Shown: positions 36,604-43,083 of the stretch, in pieces
Numbering within the stretch: the first letter of the stretch is position 1
Layout: each line of letters begins with the position of its first letter
Assembly: GCA_018608405.1 (NCBI GenBank)
Contig: JABAZP010000012.1
Span: 1-43,083 of the forward strand
Source: Flavobacteriales bacterium
GTDB lineage: Bacteria > Bacteroidota > Bacteroidia > Flavobacteriales_E > Vicingaceae
Direction of reading: 5' to 3'
Length of the DNA: 43,083 nucleotides
The notes under the pieces: generated by a model
Database searches by the model: none
Seen by the model: only the letters and a program-made list of their open reading frames with translations
What the model was told of the DNA's origin: nothing
Position numbers and translations under genes: made by a program

Positions 36604-37095
36604 TTATTTTCTAGCCTTTTCCACAATTTTGGATGTCGAGTAACCTTCTAAAAAGTCAATGGTCCTAACCTCTCCTTCTTTTTCAGTTACAAACTCGTAC
36701 CCAACAATTTCATGCATTTTATAATCACTTCCCTTAACTAATACCTGCGGGTTTACCTCTTTTATTAATTCCAAAGGAGTATCTTCATCAAAAAGGATTA
36801 CTAAATCTACGAAATGTAACGCAGCAAGAATTATTGCTCTGGATTTTTCATCCTGGATGGGTCTATTCTTGTCTTTTCCTAACCTCCGAACAGAATTGTC
36901 TGAATTCACCCCTACTACTAGTTTTGTTCCTAGATCTGCGGCTTTGGACAAATAGTCTACATGCCCTTGGTGCAAAATATCGAAACAGCCATTTGTGAAA
37001 ACAACTTTCTCTCCTGTCAAACTCCATCGGTTGACAATAAAGCTGAGCTCTTCTCGCTTTTTGATTCTATTTTTAACTACTTGTAGCGCTTTCAA
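36604..37095 (-). CDS. rfaE2: D-glycero-beta-D-manno-heptose 1-phosphate adenylyltransferase
   Basis: This 163-residue nucleotidyltransferase activates heptose 1-phosphate to ADP-heptose for lipopolysaccharide core synthesis. It has the cytidylyltransferase-like motif NGCFDILHQGH (H42-x-x-H45), the sugar-phosphate loop VGVNSDNSVRRLGK, and GYSTSKIVEK at the end. In many Bacteroidota the activity is on a stand-alone protein, as here, without the kinase half of HldE. The only available start is TTG, inside the end of the flippase-like gene (23-base overlap). Confidence 0.9.
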   Translation of the reverse strand: MKALQVVKNRIKKREELSFIVNRWSLTGEKVVFTNGCFDILHQGHVDYLSKAADLGTKLVVGVNSDNSVRRLGKDKNRPIQDEKSRAIILAALHFVDLVILFDEDTPLELIKEVNPQVLVKGSDYKMHEIVGYEFVTEKEGEVRTIDFLEGYSTSKIVEKARK

Positions 37096-38080
37096 TTTTT
37101 TTATTTCGGTTTACAAATCTCAAAAGTGGTATACTCGCCACGCCTAATACTATCACCATCAACGTTTGGGATGTCCAAAGAATCCAACCTAAGGCTAGTG
37201 CCCCTGACTTTGAAACTCCGTATAGTAAAAGTGTGTTCATTATTGCCAATGGAAAAACACCTAATCCACCTTGTACAAAAACAATCGCCAAACTTCCCAT
37301 CACAAAGGAAGCCACAACTCCGGCTAATGGAACCGATGAGGTTTCTTCTAAACAAAAAAAGCACACCCAGAACATTCCTATATACATGATCCAGATGAAC
37401 GCTGTGTGCATAAGAAAATAACCTTTATTTTCCATCTTTACAATAGAAATCAAGCCTTCAAATATTCCCCTCACTAGTTCTCTTATTTTCCGGGAAATTG
37501 GGTTATCTGATTTCGATAACATTAAGAAAAATAATGCAGCTAATCCAATAACTGCTGCGCCAGCTATGATTAGAATTTTCTCAATTGAAATGTTTCCGGA
37601 ACCCTGTTCCAAATAACCAAAGAGTAACTCTTTCAACATATCAAATTCAACAAAAACTATTCCCGCCATGATTGAGCCTAAAATTACCAAGTCCGCTACT
37701 CGCTCTGCTACTATAGTTCCAAAAAGCTTATTAAAAGGCAAGCCTTCGTACTTACCTAACAATCCTGGCCTTGTAACTTCTCCCAATCTTGGCAGCGCTA
37801 AATTGGCTACGTAACCAATCATAACTGTAAAAAAACTATTCCAAAACCCTGGTGTCTTTCCAAGTGGTTGAATGGTATACTTCCAACGAATTGCCCTACT
37901 CATATGGCTCAATATACCAAAGGAGATAGACAGAAATATCCAAAAGTAATTCGCACTTGCGAAGGATGCATATAGTTCTTCTTTCTCTTGTTGGGTCAAG
38001 TCTTTAAAAACATACCAAATTAAGAATGCTCCAAACGCCAGTGGGAGAGCTACTTTCAGAAAGGATAAAATTGATTTCAA
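37073..38080 (-). CDS. Flippase-like membrane protein (LPG synthase TM-domain family)
   Basis: The 335-residue integral membrane protein has about eight spans and the family landmarks MSRAIRWKY (about 60-68) and LPRLGEVTRPGLLGKYEG (about 97-114). It belongs to the UPF0104/lysylphosphatidylglycerol-synthetase TM-region family, but lacks the soluble aminoacyl-transfer domain, so it is not an LPG synthetase; a lipid or glycolipid translocation role is usually inferred. The start is TTG (no ATG in frame), 23 bases after panC, and its end overlaps rfaE2. Confidence 0.85.
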   Translation of the reverse strand: MKSILSFLKVALPLAFGAFLIWYVFKDLTQQEKEELYASFASANYFWIFLSISFGILSHMSRAIRWKYTIQPLGKTPGFWNSFFTVMIGYVANLALPRLGEVTRPGLLGKYEGLPFNKLFGTIVAERVADLVILGSIMAGIVFVEFDMLKELLFGYLEQGSGNISIEKILIIAGAAVIGLAALFFLMLSKSDNPISRKIRELVRGIFEGLISIVKMENKGYFLMHTAFIWIMYIGMFWVCFFCLEETSSVPLAGVVASFVMGSLAIVFVQGGLGVFPLAIMNTLLLYGVSKSGALALGWILWTSQTLMVIVLGVASIPLLRFVNRNKKIESATSS

Positions 38081-38103
38081 ATAATAAGTTTTATAAGGCG
38101 AAT

Positions 38104-38943
38104 TTAGGGATTTAATGACATATTATCGATTAACCGAACGCCCTCTATGTGAACCACAACAAAGGCCCTGGGATGTTCGCTTTCTTCCCAATTTTCAATT
38201 CGTTCAAAGCTATCTTCGTCCACTATCTCAAAATATTCAACTTCACACCTTTGCGCTAACTTTGCAACTGCCATCTCAACTAACGTTTGAGAGTCAAAGA
38301 TGGACGTGTTGTTTGCACAAAAGCTTAATGCATCGTAAACATCTGAGGCCTTTAGACGCCCTTCATCAGTCAATCGCACATTCCTAGAACTTAAGGCCAA
38401 ACCGCTTTTCGCCCTGACCGTTTCACAAGCTACAACCTGAATGGGCAACTTTTCCAGATTCACTAACCTCTTAATAATCGCCAATTGCTGGAAATCCTTT
38501 TCCCCAAAATAAGCGTTATCAGGTGTTACTACTAAAAACAGTTCCTTTACTACCGCTGCAACTCCTTCAAAATGTCCTGGTCTAAATTGAGCCTCCATTA
38601 CTTCTCCTAATATTCCAAAGTTGTATTTGTTCAGTTCAACCCCATCGTAAAATGCATCGGCTTCAGGAGTAAAAACAACATCGCAACCCGCGCTTTTAAG
38701 TAATTGAAGATCATTTCCTAAGGTGTTCGGGTAATTGTCTAAATCTTCTTTTTTATTAAACTGCAGAGGATTCACGAAAATAGAACATACGGTCTTATCG
38801 TTTTCCAACATAGAGCGGCGAACCAATTCCATATGGCCTTGATGAAGCACACCCATGGTCGGCACAAAGCCAATCTTATACCCCTTCTTCTTCCATACCT
38901 GAATGGTTTCTATCAGCTTTTCTTTAATCTCAATTCTTTCCAT
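38104..38943 (-). CDS. panC: Pantoate--beta-alanine ligase
   Basis: PanC joins pantoate and beta-alanine using ATP, the last step of pantothenate synthesis. The protein has 279 residues, the usual length, from the ATG at 38941-38943. Motifs are PTMGVLHQGH (28-37, ATP-binding HxGH), FVNPLQF, YFGEKDFQQL and LSSRN (equivalent to the KMSKS loop). A longer frame to 39078 would add 45 non-homologous residues across the divergent promoter region, so it was not used. In many relatives panD follows; here the next gene is the flippase-like protein and panD is absent from the window. Confidence 0.96.
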   Translation of the reverse strand: MERIEIKEKLIETIQVWKKKGYKIGFVPTMGVLHQGHMELVRRSMLENDKTVCSIFVNPLQFNKKEDLDNYPNTLGNDLQLLKSAGCDVVFTPEADAFYDGVELNKYNFGILGEVMEAQFRPGHFEGVAAVVKELFLVVTPDNAYFGEKDFQQLAIIKRLVNLEKLPIQVVACETVRAKSGLALSSRNVRLTDEGRLKASDVYDALSFCANNTSIFDSQTLVEMAVAKLAQRCEVEYFEIVDEDSFERIENWEESEHPRAFVVVHIEGVRLIDNMSLNP

Positions 38944-38958
38944 CAACAAATATTGCTT

Positions 38959-38987
38959 CAAAAATAGTGTTTCCATGCAAATCTCAA
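38959..38987 (-). promoter_or_regulatory. Candidate promoter for panC operon
   Basis: On the minus strand, TTG (plus 38985-38987), an 18-base spacer and TATTTTTG (plus 38959-38966) match the Bacteroidota promoter pattern, 15 bases ahead of the chosen panC ATG. This supports the short panC start. Confidence 0.5.
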
Positions 38988-39016
38988 CATTTTCAGGCTC
39001 CAACAAAGAGAAATGC

Positions 39017-39048
39017 TTGTGTATGTCCTTTATTTTTCCGTAATTTTG
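39017..39048 (+). promoter_or_regulatory. Candidate promoter for the GT5-like gene operon
   Basis: TTG at 39017-39019, a 21-base spacer and TAATTTTG at 39041-39048 match the Bacteroidota consensus, with the ATG 29 bases downstream. It lies back-to-back with the panC promoter in a 133-base divergent region. Confidence 0.55.
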
Positions 39049-39076
39049 TAAAGCTTTATTAATTAATATCCCACAC

Positions 39077-39889
39077 ATGAGTAAGAAAAGAATTCTTTAC
39101 ATCTCTCAAGAAATTACTCCTTATCTACCCCCAAACCATCTTTCTAACGTAGGCAGAAACCTACCCCAACATATACAAGAAAAAGGAAAGGAAATTAGAA
39201 CCTTTATGCCAAAGTTCGGGTGTATTAACGAAAGAAGAAATCAACTACATGAAGTGATTCGCCTTTCTGGAATGAACTTAATTATTGATGACAACGATCA
39301 TCCTTTAATTATCAAAGTTGCTTCAATTCAACCTGCAAGAATGCAAGTTTACTTTATAGATAATGAGGACTATTTTCAACGAAAAGCTATTTTAAAAGAT
39401 GCTGACGGGACCTTCTTTGACGACAACGATGAAAGAGCTATTTTCTTTTGCCGTGGAGTGCTAGAAACTGTAAAGAAATTAGGTTGGGCCCCCGATTTAA
39501 TTCATTGCCACGGTTGGATGACAAGCCTTATTCCACTGTACCTTAAAACATCGTACAAGGACGAACCACTTTTCGAAAATTCGAAAGTAATTACTTCCAT
39601 TTACAACGATTGTTTTGAAGGAAGTTTAGATGAAAGTTTCTCGAAAAAAGCAATGATGGATGGTGTTTCTGAAGACGATTTAAAAAACTTTGTTACACCA
39701 ACCCACTCTAGCTTATGTTCTGCAGCAGCCTCTTGGTCAGATGGTGTTATTGTTGGTGAAGAAGGTGCAGAAAAAATTATTGAGAATGTTAGTAAACCAA
39801 CATTACAATATCAAGGTGCTGATTACATTGATGCTTTCAACGACTTTTACGAAGAAGTATTAGCGGAAGAGGAAGTGCTTGCAGAATAA
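39077..39889 (+). CDS. Glycogen/starch synthase-like protein, N-terminal (GT5) domain only
   Basis: The 270-residue protein matches the N-terminal Rossmann domain of GT5 synthases: ILYISQEITPYLPPNHLSNV, then TFMPKFGCINERRN, then APDLIHCHGWMTSLIPLYLK. Canonical enzymes open with KTGGL near the ADP-glucose site; here the equivalent reads PPNHLSNV. The C-terminal GT-B half (about 200 residues) is absent, so it is unlikely to make glycogen alone. One-domain versions are common next to panC in Flavobacteriia, so this is probably a conserved family rather than a recent truncation. The tail holds an acidic tandem repeat (EEVLAEEEVLAE). Confidence 0.85.
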   Translation: MSKKRILYISQEITPYLPPNHLSNVGRNLPQHIQEKGKEIRTFMPKFGCINERRNQLHEVIRLSGMNLIIDDNDHPLIIKVASIQPARMQVYFIDNEDYFQRKAILKDADGTFFDDNDERAIFFCRGVLETVKKLGWAPDLIHCHGWMTSLIPLYLKTSYKDEPLFENSKVITSIYNDCFEGSLDESFSKKAMMDGVSEDDLKNFVTPTHSSLCSAAASWSDGVIVGEEGAEKIIENVSKPTLQYQGADYIDAFNDFYEEVLAEEEVLAE

Positions 39890-39893
39890 ATTC

Positions 39894-41255
39894 ATGAAAG
39901 AAAATAATCTATTTTATAAAATGCGGAAAGTGTTAATCCTTTCCGCATCTTTTTTGTTCTTGTTCCAAGCATGCAAGAAAGATGGTGAGCTAGTCCCTGA
40001 ATTCGAAGAAAATACTATTTTTTCTTTTTTTAGTGACACTACGCAAATTATAACTGAAGTAAAGCGCAGCGAGCCTCTTGAGATAGCCGCAACTCAAATT
40101 CCTACAGGACTTGTAGGAGAATACAGAGATTCTTCTTTTGGATATACTAAATCTAGCATTTACATTCAACCACTACTTTCTTCTAATGCCTTGGTTTTTA
40201 GCAATGGGAACGAAACAGTTGAGGTTGACTCTGTGATACTAAGCCTTGAATATGGTGGTTATTTTGGAGATACGAGTGTTACTCAAACATTTGATGTTTT
40301 CCGCTTAGATGATCGTTTAATTAGCAGTGCAACCTATTTTACTGACACTACTATAGCGGTTCAATCTACTCCTATAGTTTCTCACAATTTCACCCCACAT
40401 CCTACCAAAAAAGATACTATCCTGCAGCCAAATAATTTTGGAACTAGTGAACTCATTGAAGTAAGCTCTCAGCTCAGAATAAATTTGGGAAATGCACTAG
40501 GAGATGAATTGATCTCAAAACAAGGCAACAGTGAATTAGCAAATGATACAAACTTTGTTCAGTTTTTTAAAGGCTTAAAAATTACTCCTCAAAACAACCC
40601 GAGCATAATGGATAATGAGGCGGCCATTTTATATTTTAGGTTGACCGCAACCAACACTAAAATGACAGTTTATTACACTGCCACTAGTGCAACGGATACT
40701 ACTCAAAAGGCTGTTGATTTTCCTGTAAACACCAACAGTGTTAGATTCAGCACCTTTGAGCACGATTACACAGGAAGTGCTGCAGAAACAGCCTTACAAA
40801 CACAAAATACAAACTTTGCCTTCGTGCAAGCCATGGCAGGGCTTGAAACGGTAATTAAGTTTCCTAATCTAAAATCGCAACTAGGGGGTAAAATCTTGGT
40901 AAACAAAGCAGAGCTTATTATCCCCGCAGTGAATGGAAGTTATTCTGAGAACGTTGGTAAGGCAGAGGAAGTTACAGTTGCATCACGTGACGTAGATGGA
41001 AGGTTTCAATTTATACCTGATGCATTAGTAAATACTCAGTTTTTTGGCGGAGAGATTGATACAACAAAAAACGAGTATAAATTAAATATCTCCAGGTACA
41101 TACAGAGTTTCTTGAATGGTGGCCAAAATGAAAATGGATTAACACTGCTAGTTACGGGAGGTGCAGTAAGCGCTGAAAGAGCTGTTGTTTTTAACGAGAA
41201 TAGTAGTAACAACAAAATCAGATTAAATTTATACTATACAAATATTAATCAATAA
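39894..41255 (+). CDS. DUF4270 domain lipoprotein
   Basis: The protein has 453 residues from ATG 39894, or 444 from the second ATG at 39921. A lipoprotein signal (RKVLILSASFLFLFQAC, the Cys near residue 27 of the longer form) is followed by a beta-rich DUF4270 region: DTTQIITEVKRSEPLEI, LVGEYRDSSFGYTKSSIYIQ, VDSVILSLEYGGYFGDT, and late LNISRYIQSFLNGGQNENGL. The function of DUF4270 is not established; these are Bacteroidota cell-envelope lipoproteins. The gene stands between the GT5-like gene and glmS, an order conserved in relatives as far as I recall. Its 5' end contains a terminator-like hairpin. Confidence 0.85.
   Translation: MKENNLFYKMRKVLILSASFLFLFQACKKDGELVPEFEENTIFSFFSDTTQIITEVKRSEPLEIAATQIPTGLVGEYRDSSFGYTKSSIYIQPLLSSNALVFSNGNETVEVDSVILSLEYGGYFGDTSVTQTFDVFRLDDRLISSATYFTDTTIAVQSTPIVSHNFTPHPTKKDTILQPNNFGTSELIEVSSQLRINLGNALGDELISKQGNSELANDTNFVQFFKGLKITPQNNPSIMDNEAAILYFRLTATNTKMTVYYTATSATDTTQKAVDFPVNTNSVRFSTFEHDYTGSAAETALQTQNTNFAFVQAMAGLETVIKFPNLKSQLGGKILVNKAELIIPAVNGSYSENVGKAEEVTVASRDVDGRFQFIPDALVNTQFFGGEIDTTKNEYKLNISRYIQSFLNGGQNENGLTLLVTGGAVSAERAVVFNENSSNNKIRLNLYYTNINQ
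39921..39955 (+). terminator. Terminator-like hairpin inside the start of the DUF4270 gene
   Basis: ATGCGGAAAG (39921-39930) and its exact complement (39939-39948) form a 10-bp stem with an 8-base loop, followed by CTTTTTTG. By structure it is an intrinsic terminator for the GT5-like gene, but it sits within the signal-peptide codons of DUF4270, and the second candidate ATG is the first three bases of the stem. It could attenuate transcription into DUF4270 and glmS, hide the start from ribosomes, or be fortuitous. Confidence 0.65.
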
Positions 41256-43083
41256 TGTGTGGAATTGTAGCATATATTGGGTATCAACAAGCTTACCCTA
41301 TTGTCTTAAAGGGGCTAAAAAGATTAGAATACAGAGGATACGATAGCGCAGGCGTTGCTTTGTTGGATTCTGATTTAAATCTTTATAAAAAAGCAGGAAA
41401 AGTTTCTAAACTTGAGGAGTTCGCCCACAATAAAAATTTGAACTCAACGGTTGGAATTGGTCACACTAGGTGGGCAACTCATGGAGCACCAAATGACGTA
41501 AATGCACATCCTCACAAGAGCGGAAACGGCAGATTAGCAATCATTCACAATGGAATAATTGAGAATTATGATTCATTGAAGAAAGAACTAATCAAAAGAG
41601 GGCACACATTTGAAAGTGATACAGACACGGAAGTATTAATTCATTTAATTGAAGACATCATTGATAAAGAAAATGTTTCTTTAGAGGAGGCGGTTCGTTA
41701 TTCATTAAATGAAGTAATTGGTGCATATGCAATTGTTATTATTGATAAGGATAACCCAAATAAATTAATTGCTGCTCGAAATAGTAGCCCTCTTGTAATA
41801 GGAATTGGCAAAGATGAATTCTTTGTTGCTTCAGATGCAACACCAATTATTGAATATACAAAGAACGTTGTCTATTTAGATGATGAACAAGTTGCCATTA
41901 TTGAGAGAGGAGAGGAAATTAAAATTGTTGATATCGCCAATAAAGCAATTACTCCTTACATTCAAGAGCTAGAAATGAATTTAGAGGCCATAGAAAAGGG
42001 CGGCTACGAACATTTCATGCTGAAGGAGATCTACGAGCAACCGCAGTCTATTCGAGCTAGTATGTTGGGACGCTTAAATTCAAAAACAGGCAAAATTACA
42101 TTAGGCGGAGTTGAAGAATTTGAATCAAAATTCTTAAACGCTGACAGAATCATTTTCGTTGCTTGCGGTACATCATGGCACTCTGCTTTGGTTGGTGAAT
42201 ACATGATTGAAGATTTGGCGCGAATTCCTGTTGAGGTTGAATATGCCTCTGAATTTAGATACCGCAATCCAATTATTTCTGAAAAAGACATTGTTATTGC
42301 AATTAGCCAATCGGGAGAAACAGCCGACACATTAGCAGCTTTAGAATTAGCAAAAGAAAAAGGTGCAACCATCTATGGAATTTGTAATGTTGTAGGGTCC
42401 TCAATTGCTCGAGCAACAGATGCTGGCTCGTACACTCATGCCGGACCGGAAATAGGAGTAGCATCAACAAAAGCCTTTACTGCACAAATTACAATTTTGG
42501 CTTTAATGGCGTTAACCCTTGCTCAAAAGAAAGGTAGCATCACTAAAACTCGTTACCAAGAACTAACCAATCAGTTAAATGATATACCGAACCTAGTAGA
42601 GAAAGTATTAGAGTCAAACGAGCAAATTAAATACATCGCAGAGCAATATAAAGATGCTGCAAACTTCTTATATCTAGGGAGAGGGTATAATTTCCCTGTC
42701 GCCTTAGAAGGTGCCTTAAAGTTGAAAGAAATCTCTTACATACACGCTGAAGGATACCCTGCTGCCGAAATGAAACATGGACCAATTGCTTTAATTGATG
42801 AGAACATGCCAGTGGTTGCAATTGCTACTAGAATTGCAAACTATCAAAAAGTAGTAAGTAATATTCAAGAGGTCAAAGCTAGAAACGGAAACATTATTGG
42901 AATTGTAACAAAAGGTGACGAAGCTGTTAGAGCCATTTCGGAACATGTAATAGAAATTCCTGAAACTGACGAGTTTTTGGACCCATTGATTTCAGTAATA
43001 CCGTTGCAGCTCCTTTCTTATCACATTGCTGTAATGAGAGGTTGTAATGTAGATCAGCCTCGAAACTTAGCGAAGTCGGTAAC
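41255..43083 (+). CDS. glmS: Glutamine--fructose-6-phosphate aminotransferase (isomerizing), 3' end cut by window
   Basis: GlmS makes glucosamine 6-phosphate, the entry step to peptidoglycan and LPS amino sugars. The frame starts at an ATG overlapping the DUF4270 stop (TAATG) and stays open for 609 codons to the window end. The N-terminal glutaminase domain starts MCGIVAYIG with nucleophile C2, and has RLEYRGYDSAG, HTRWATHG and HNGIIENY. Two SIS sugar-isomerase domains follow (ACGTSWHSA, SQSGETADT; YLGRGYNFPVALEGALKLKE, HAEGYPAAEMKHGPIAL). The last codons read DQPRNLAKSV, and family members end only a few residues later, so the gene is nearly complete. No internal defect is seen. Confidence 0.96.
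   Translation, partial: MCGIVAYIGYQQAYPIVLKGLKRLEYRGYDSAGVALLDSDLNLYKKAGKVSKLEEFAHNKNLNSTVGIGHTRWATHGAPNDVNAHPHKSGNGRLAIIHNGIIENYDSLKKELIKRGHTFESDTDTEVLIHLIEDIIDKENVSLEEAVRYSLNEVIGAYAIVIIDKDNPNKLIAARNSSPLVIGIGKDEFFVASDATPIIEYTKNVVYLDDEQVAIIERGEEIKIVDIANKAITPYIQELEMNLEAIEKGGYEHFMLKEIYEQPQSIRASMLGRLNSKTGKITLGGVEEFESKFLNADRIIFVACGTSWHSALVGEYMIEDLARIPVEVEYASEFRYRNPIISEKDIVIAISQSGETADTLAALELAKEKGATIYGICNVVGSSIARATDAGSYTHAGPEIGVASTKAFTAQITILALMALTLAQKKGSITKTRYQELTNQLNDIPNLVEKVLESNEQIKYIAEQYKDAANFLYLGRGYNFPVALEGALKLKEISYIHAEGYPAAEMKHGPIALIDENMPVVAIATRIANYQKVVSNIQEVKARNGNIIGIVTKGDEAVRAISEHVIEIPETDEFLDPLISVIPLQLLSYHIAVMRGCNVDQPRNLAKSV

Noticed and set aside
38944..39078. 45-residue extension of PanC up to 39078
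   Set aside because: It covers the divergent promoter region; the shorter form has normal family length and its own promoter match.

Overview
The window looks like the chromosome of a gliding or adhesive Bacteroidota, most likely Flavobacteriia/Flavobacteriales. The signs are an AT-rich sequence, a giant SprB-type repeat adhesin followed by a PorP/SprF partner, type IX secretion (T9SS) C-terminal sorting domains, TAnnTTTG-type promoter boxes, DUF4270 and DUF4399 lipoproteins, and the gene order panC | GT5-like synthase - DUF4270 - glmS. No species can be named from the sequence alone. Most genes are conserved core genes.

Left edge (1-400). The N-terminus of an integrase runs off the left end. 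Beside it is a 45-base 3' half of a tRNA-Asn with no 5' half, followed by an intact intrinsic terminator. This is the expected scar of a mobile element inserted into tRNA-Asn: the element lies to the left and the host chromosome resumes near base 318.

Region 433-15472. In order: a 2OG-Fe(II) oxygenase; a lipoprotein; a DUF4399 lipoprotein coupled to a stand-alone biotin carrier protein; an M1 aminopeptidase lipoprotein; an RNase H with a viroplasmin-like N-terminus; lipB; a small secreted protein with no normal start codon; lipA; a MarC-family protein; an outer-membrane-barrel gene broken by one in-frame stop; rnr; a T9SS-exported protein with seven 56-residue repeats (probable seven-bladed propeller); and a TonB C-terminal family protein.

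Region 15512-33795. A cyclase-family hydrolase, whose start codon sits in the loop of a 14-bp perfect hairpin, abuts an EamA transporter and is followed by metG. After a 456-base gap comes a 12.8-kb gene for a 4274-residue SprB-like adhesin with about 50 Cys-containing SprB modules and a type B T9SS signal. sprF (porP family) and a cytoplasmic thioredoxin follow within a few bases, probably as one operon.

Region 33784-43083. A leftward six-gene run (panC, flippase-like membrane protein, rfaE2, TPR protein, radA, polysaccharide deacetylase) uses TTG starts for three genes. Diverging from panC, a rightward run carries a one-domain glycogen/starch synthase-like protein, a DUF4270 lipoprotein with a terminator-like hairpin at its 5' end, and glmS, cut by the window edge a few codons before its expected end.

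I did not find a convincing new defence system, CRISPR array or biosynthetic island. The items most worth a second look are the tRNA-Asn integration scar, the two hairpins placed on gene starts, the nonsense-interrupted barrel gene, the ATT-start candidate, and the architecture of the giant adhesin locus.
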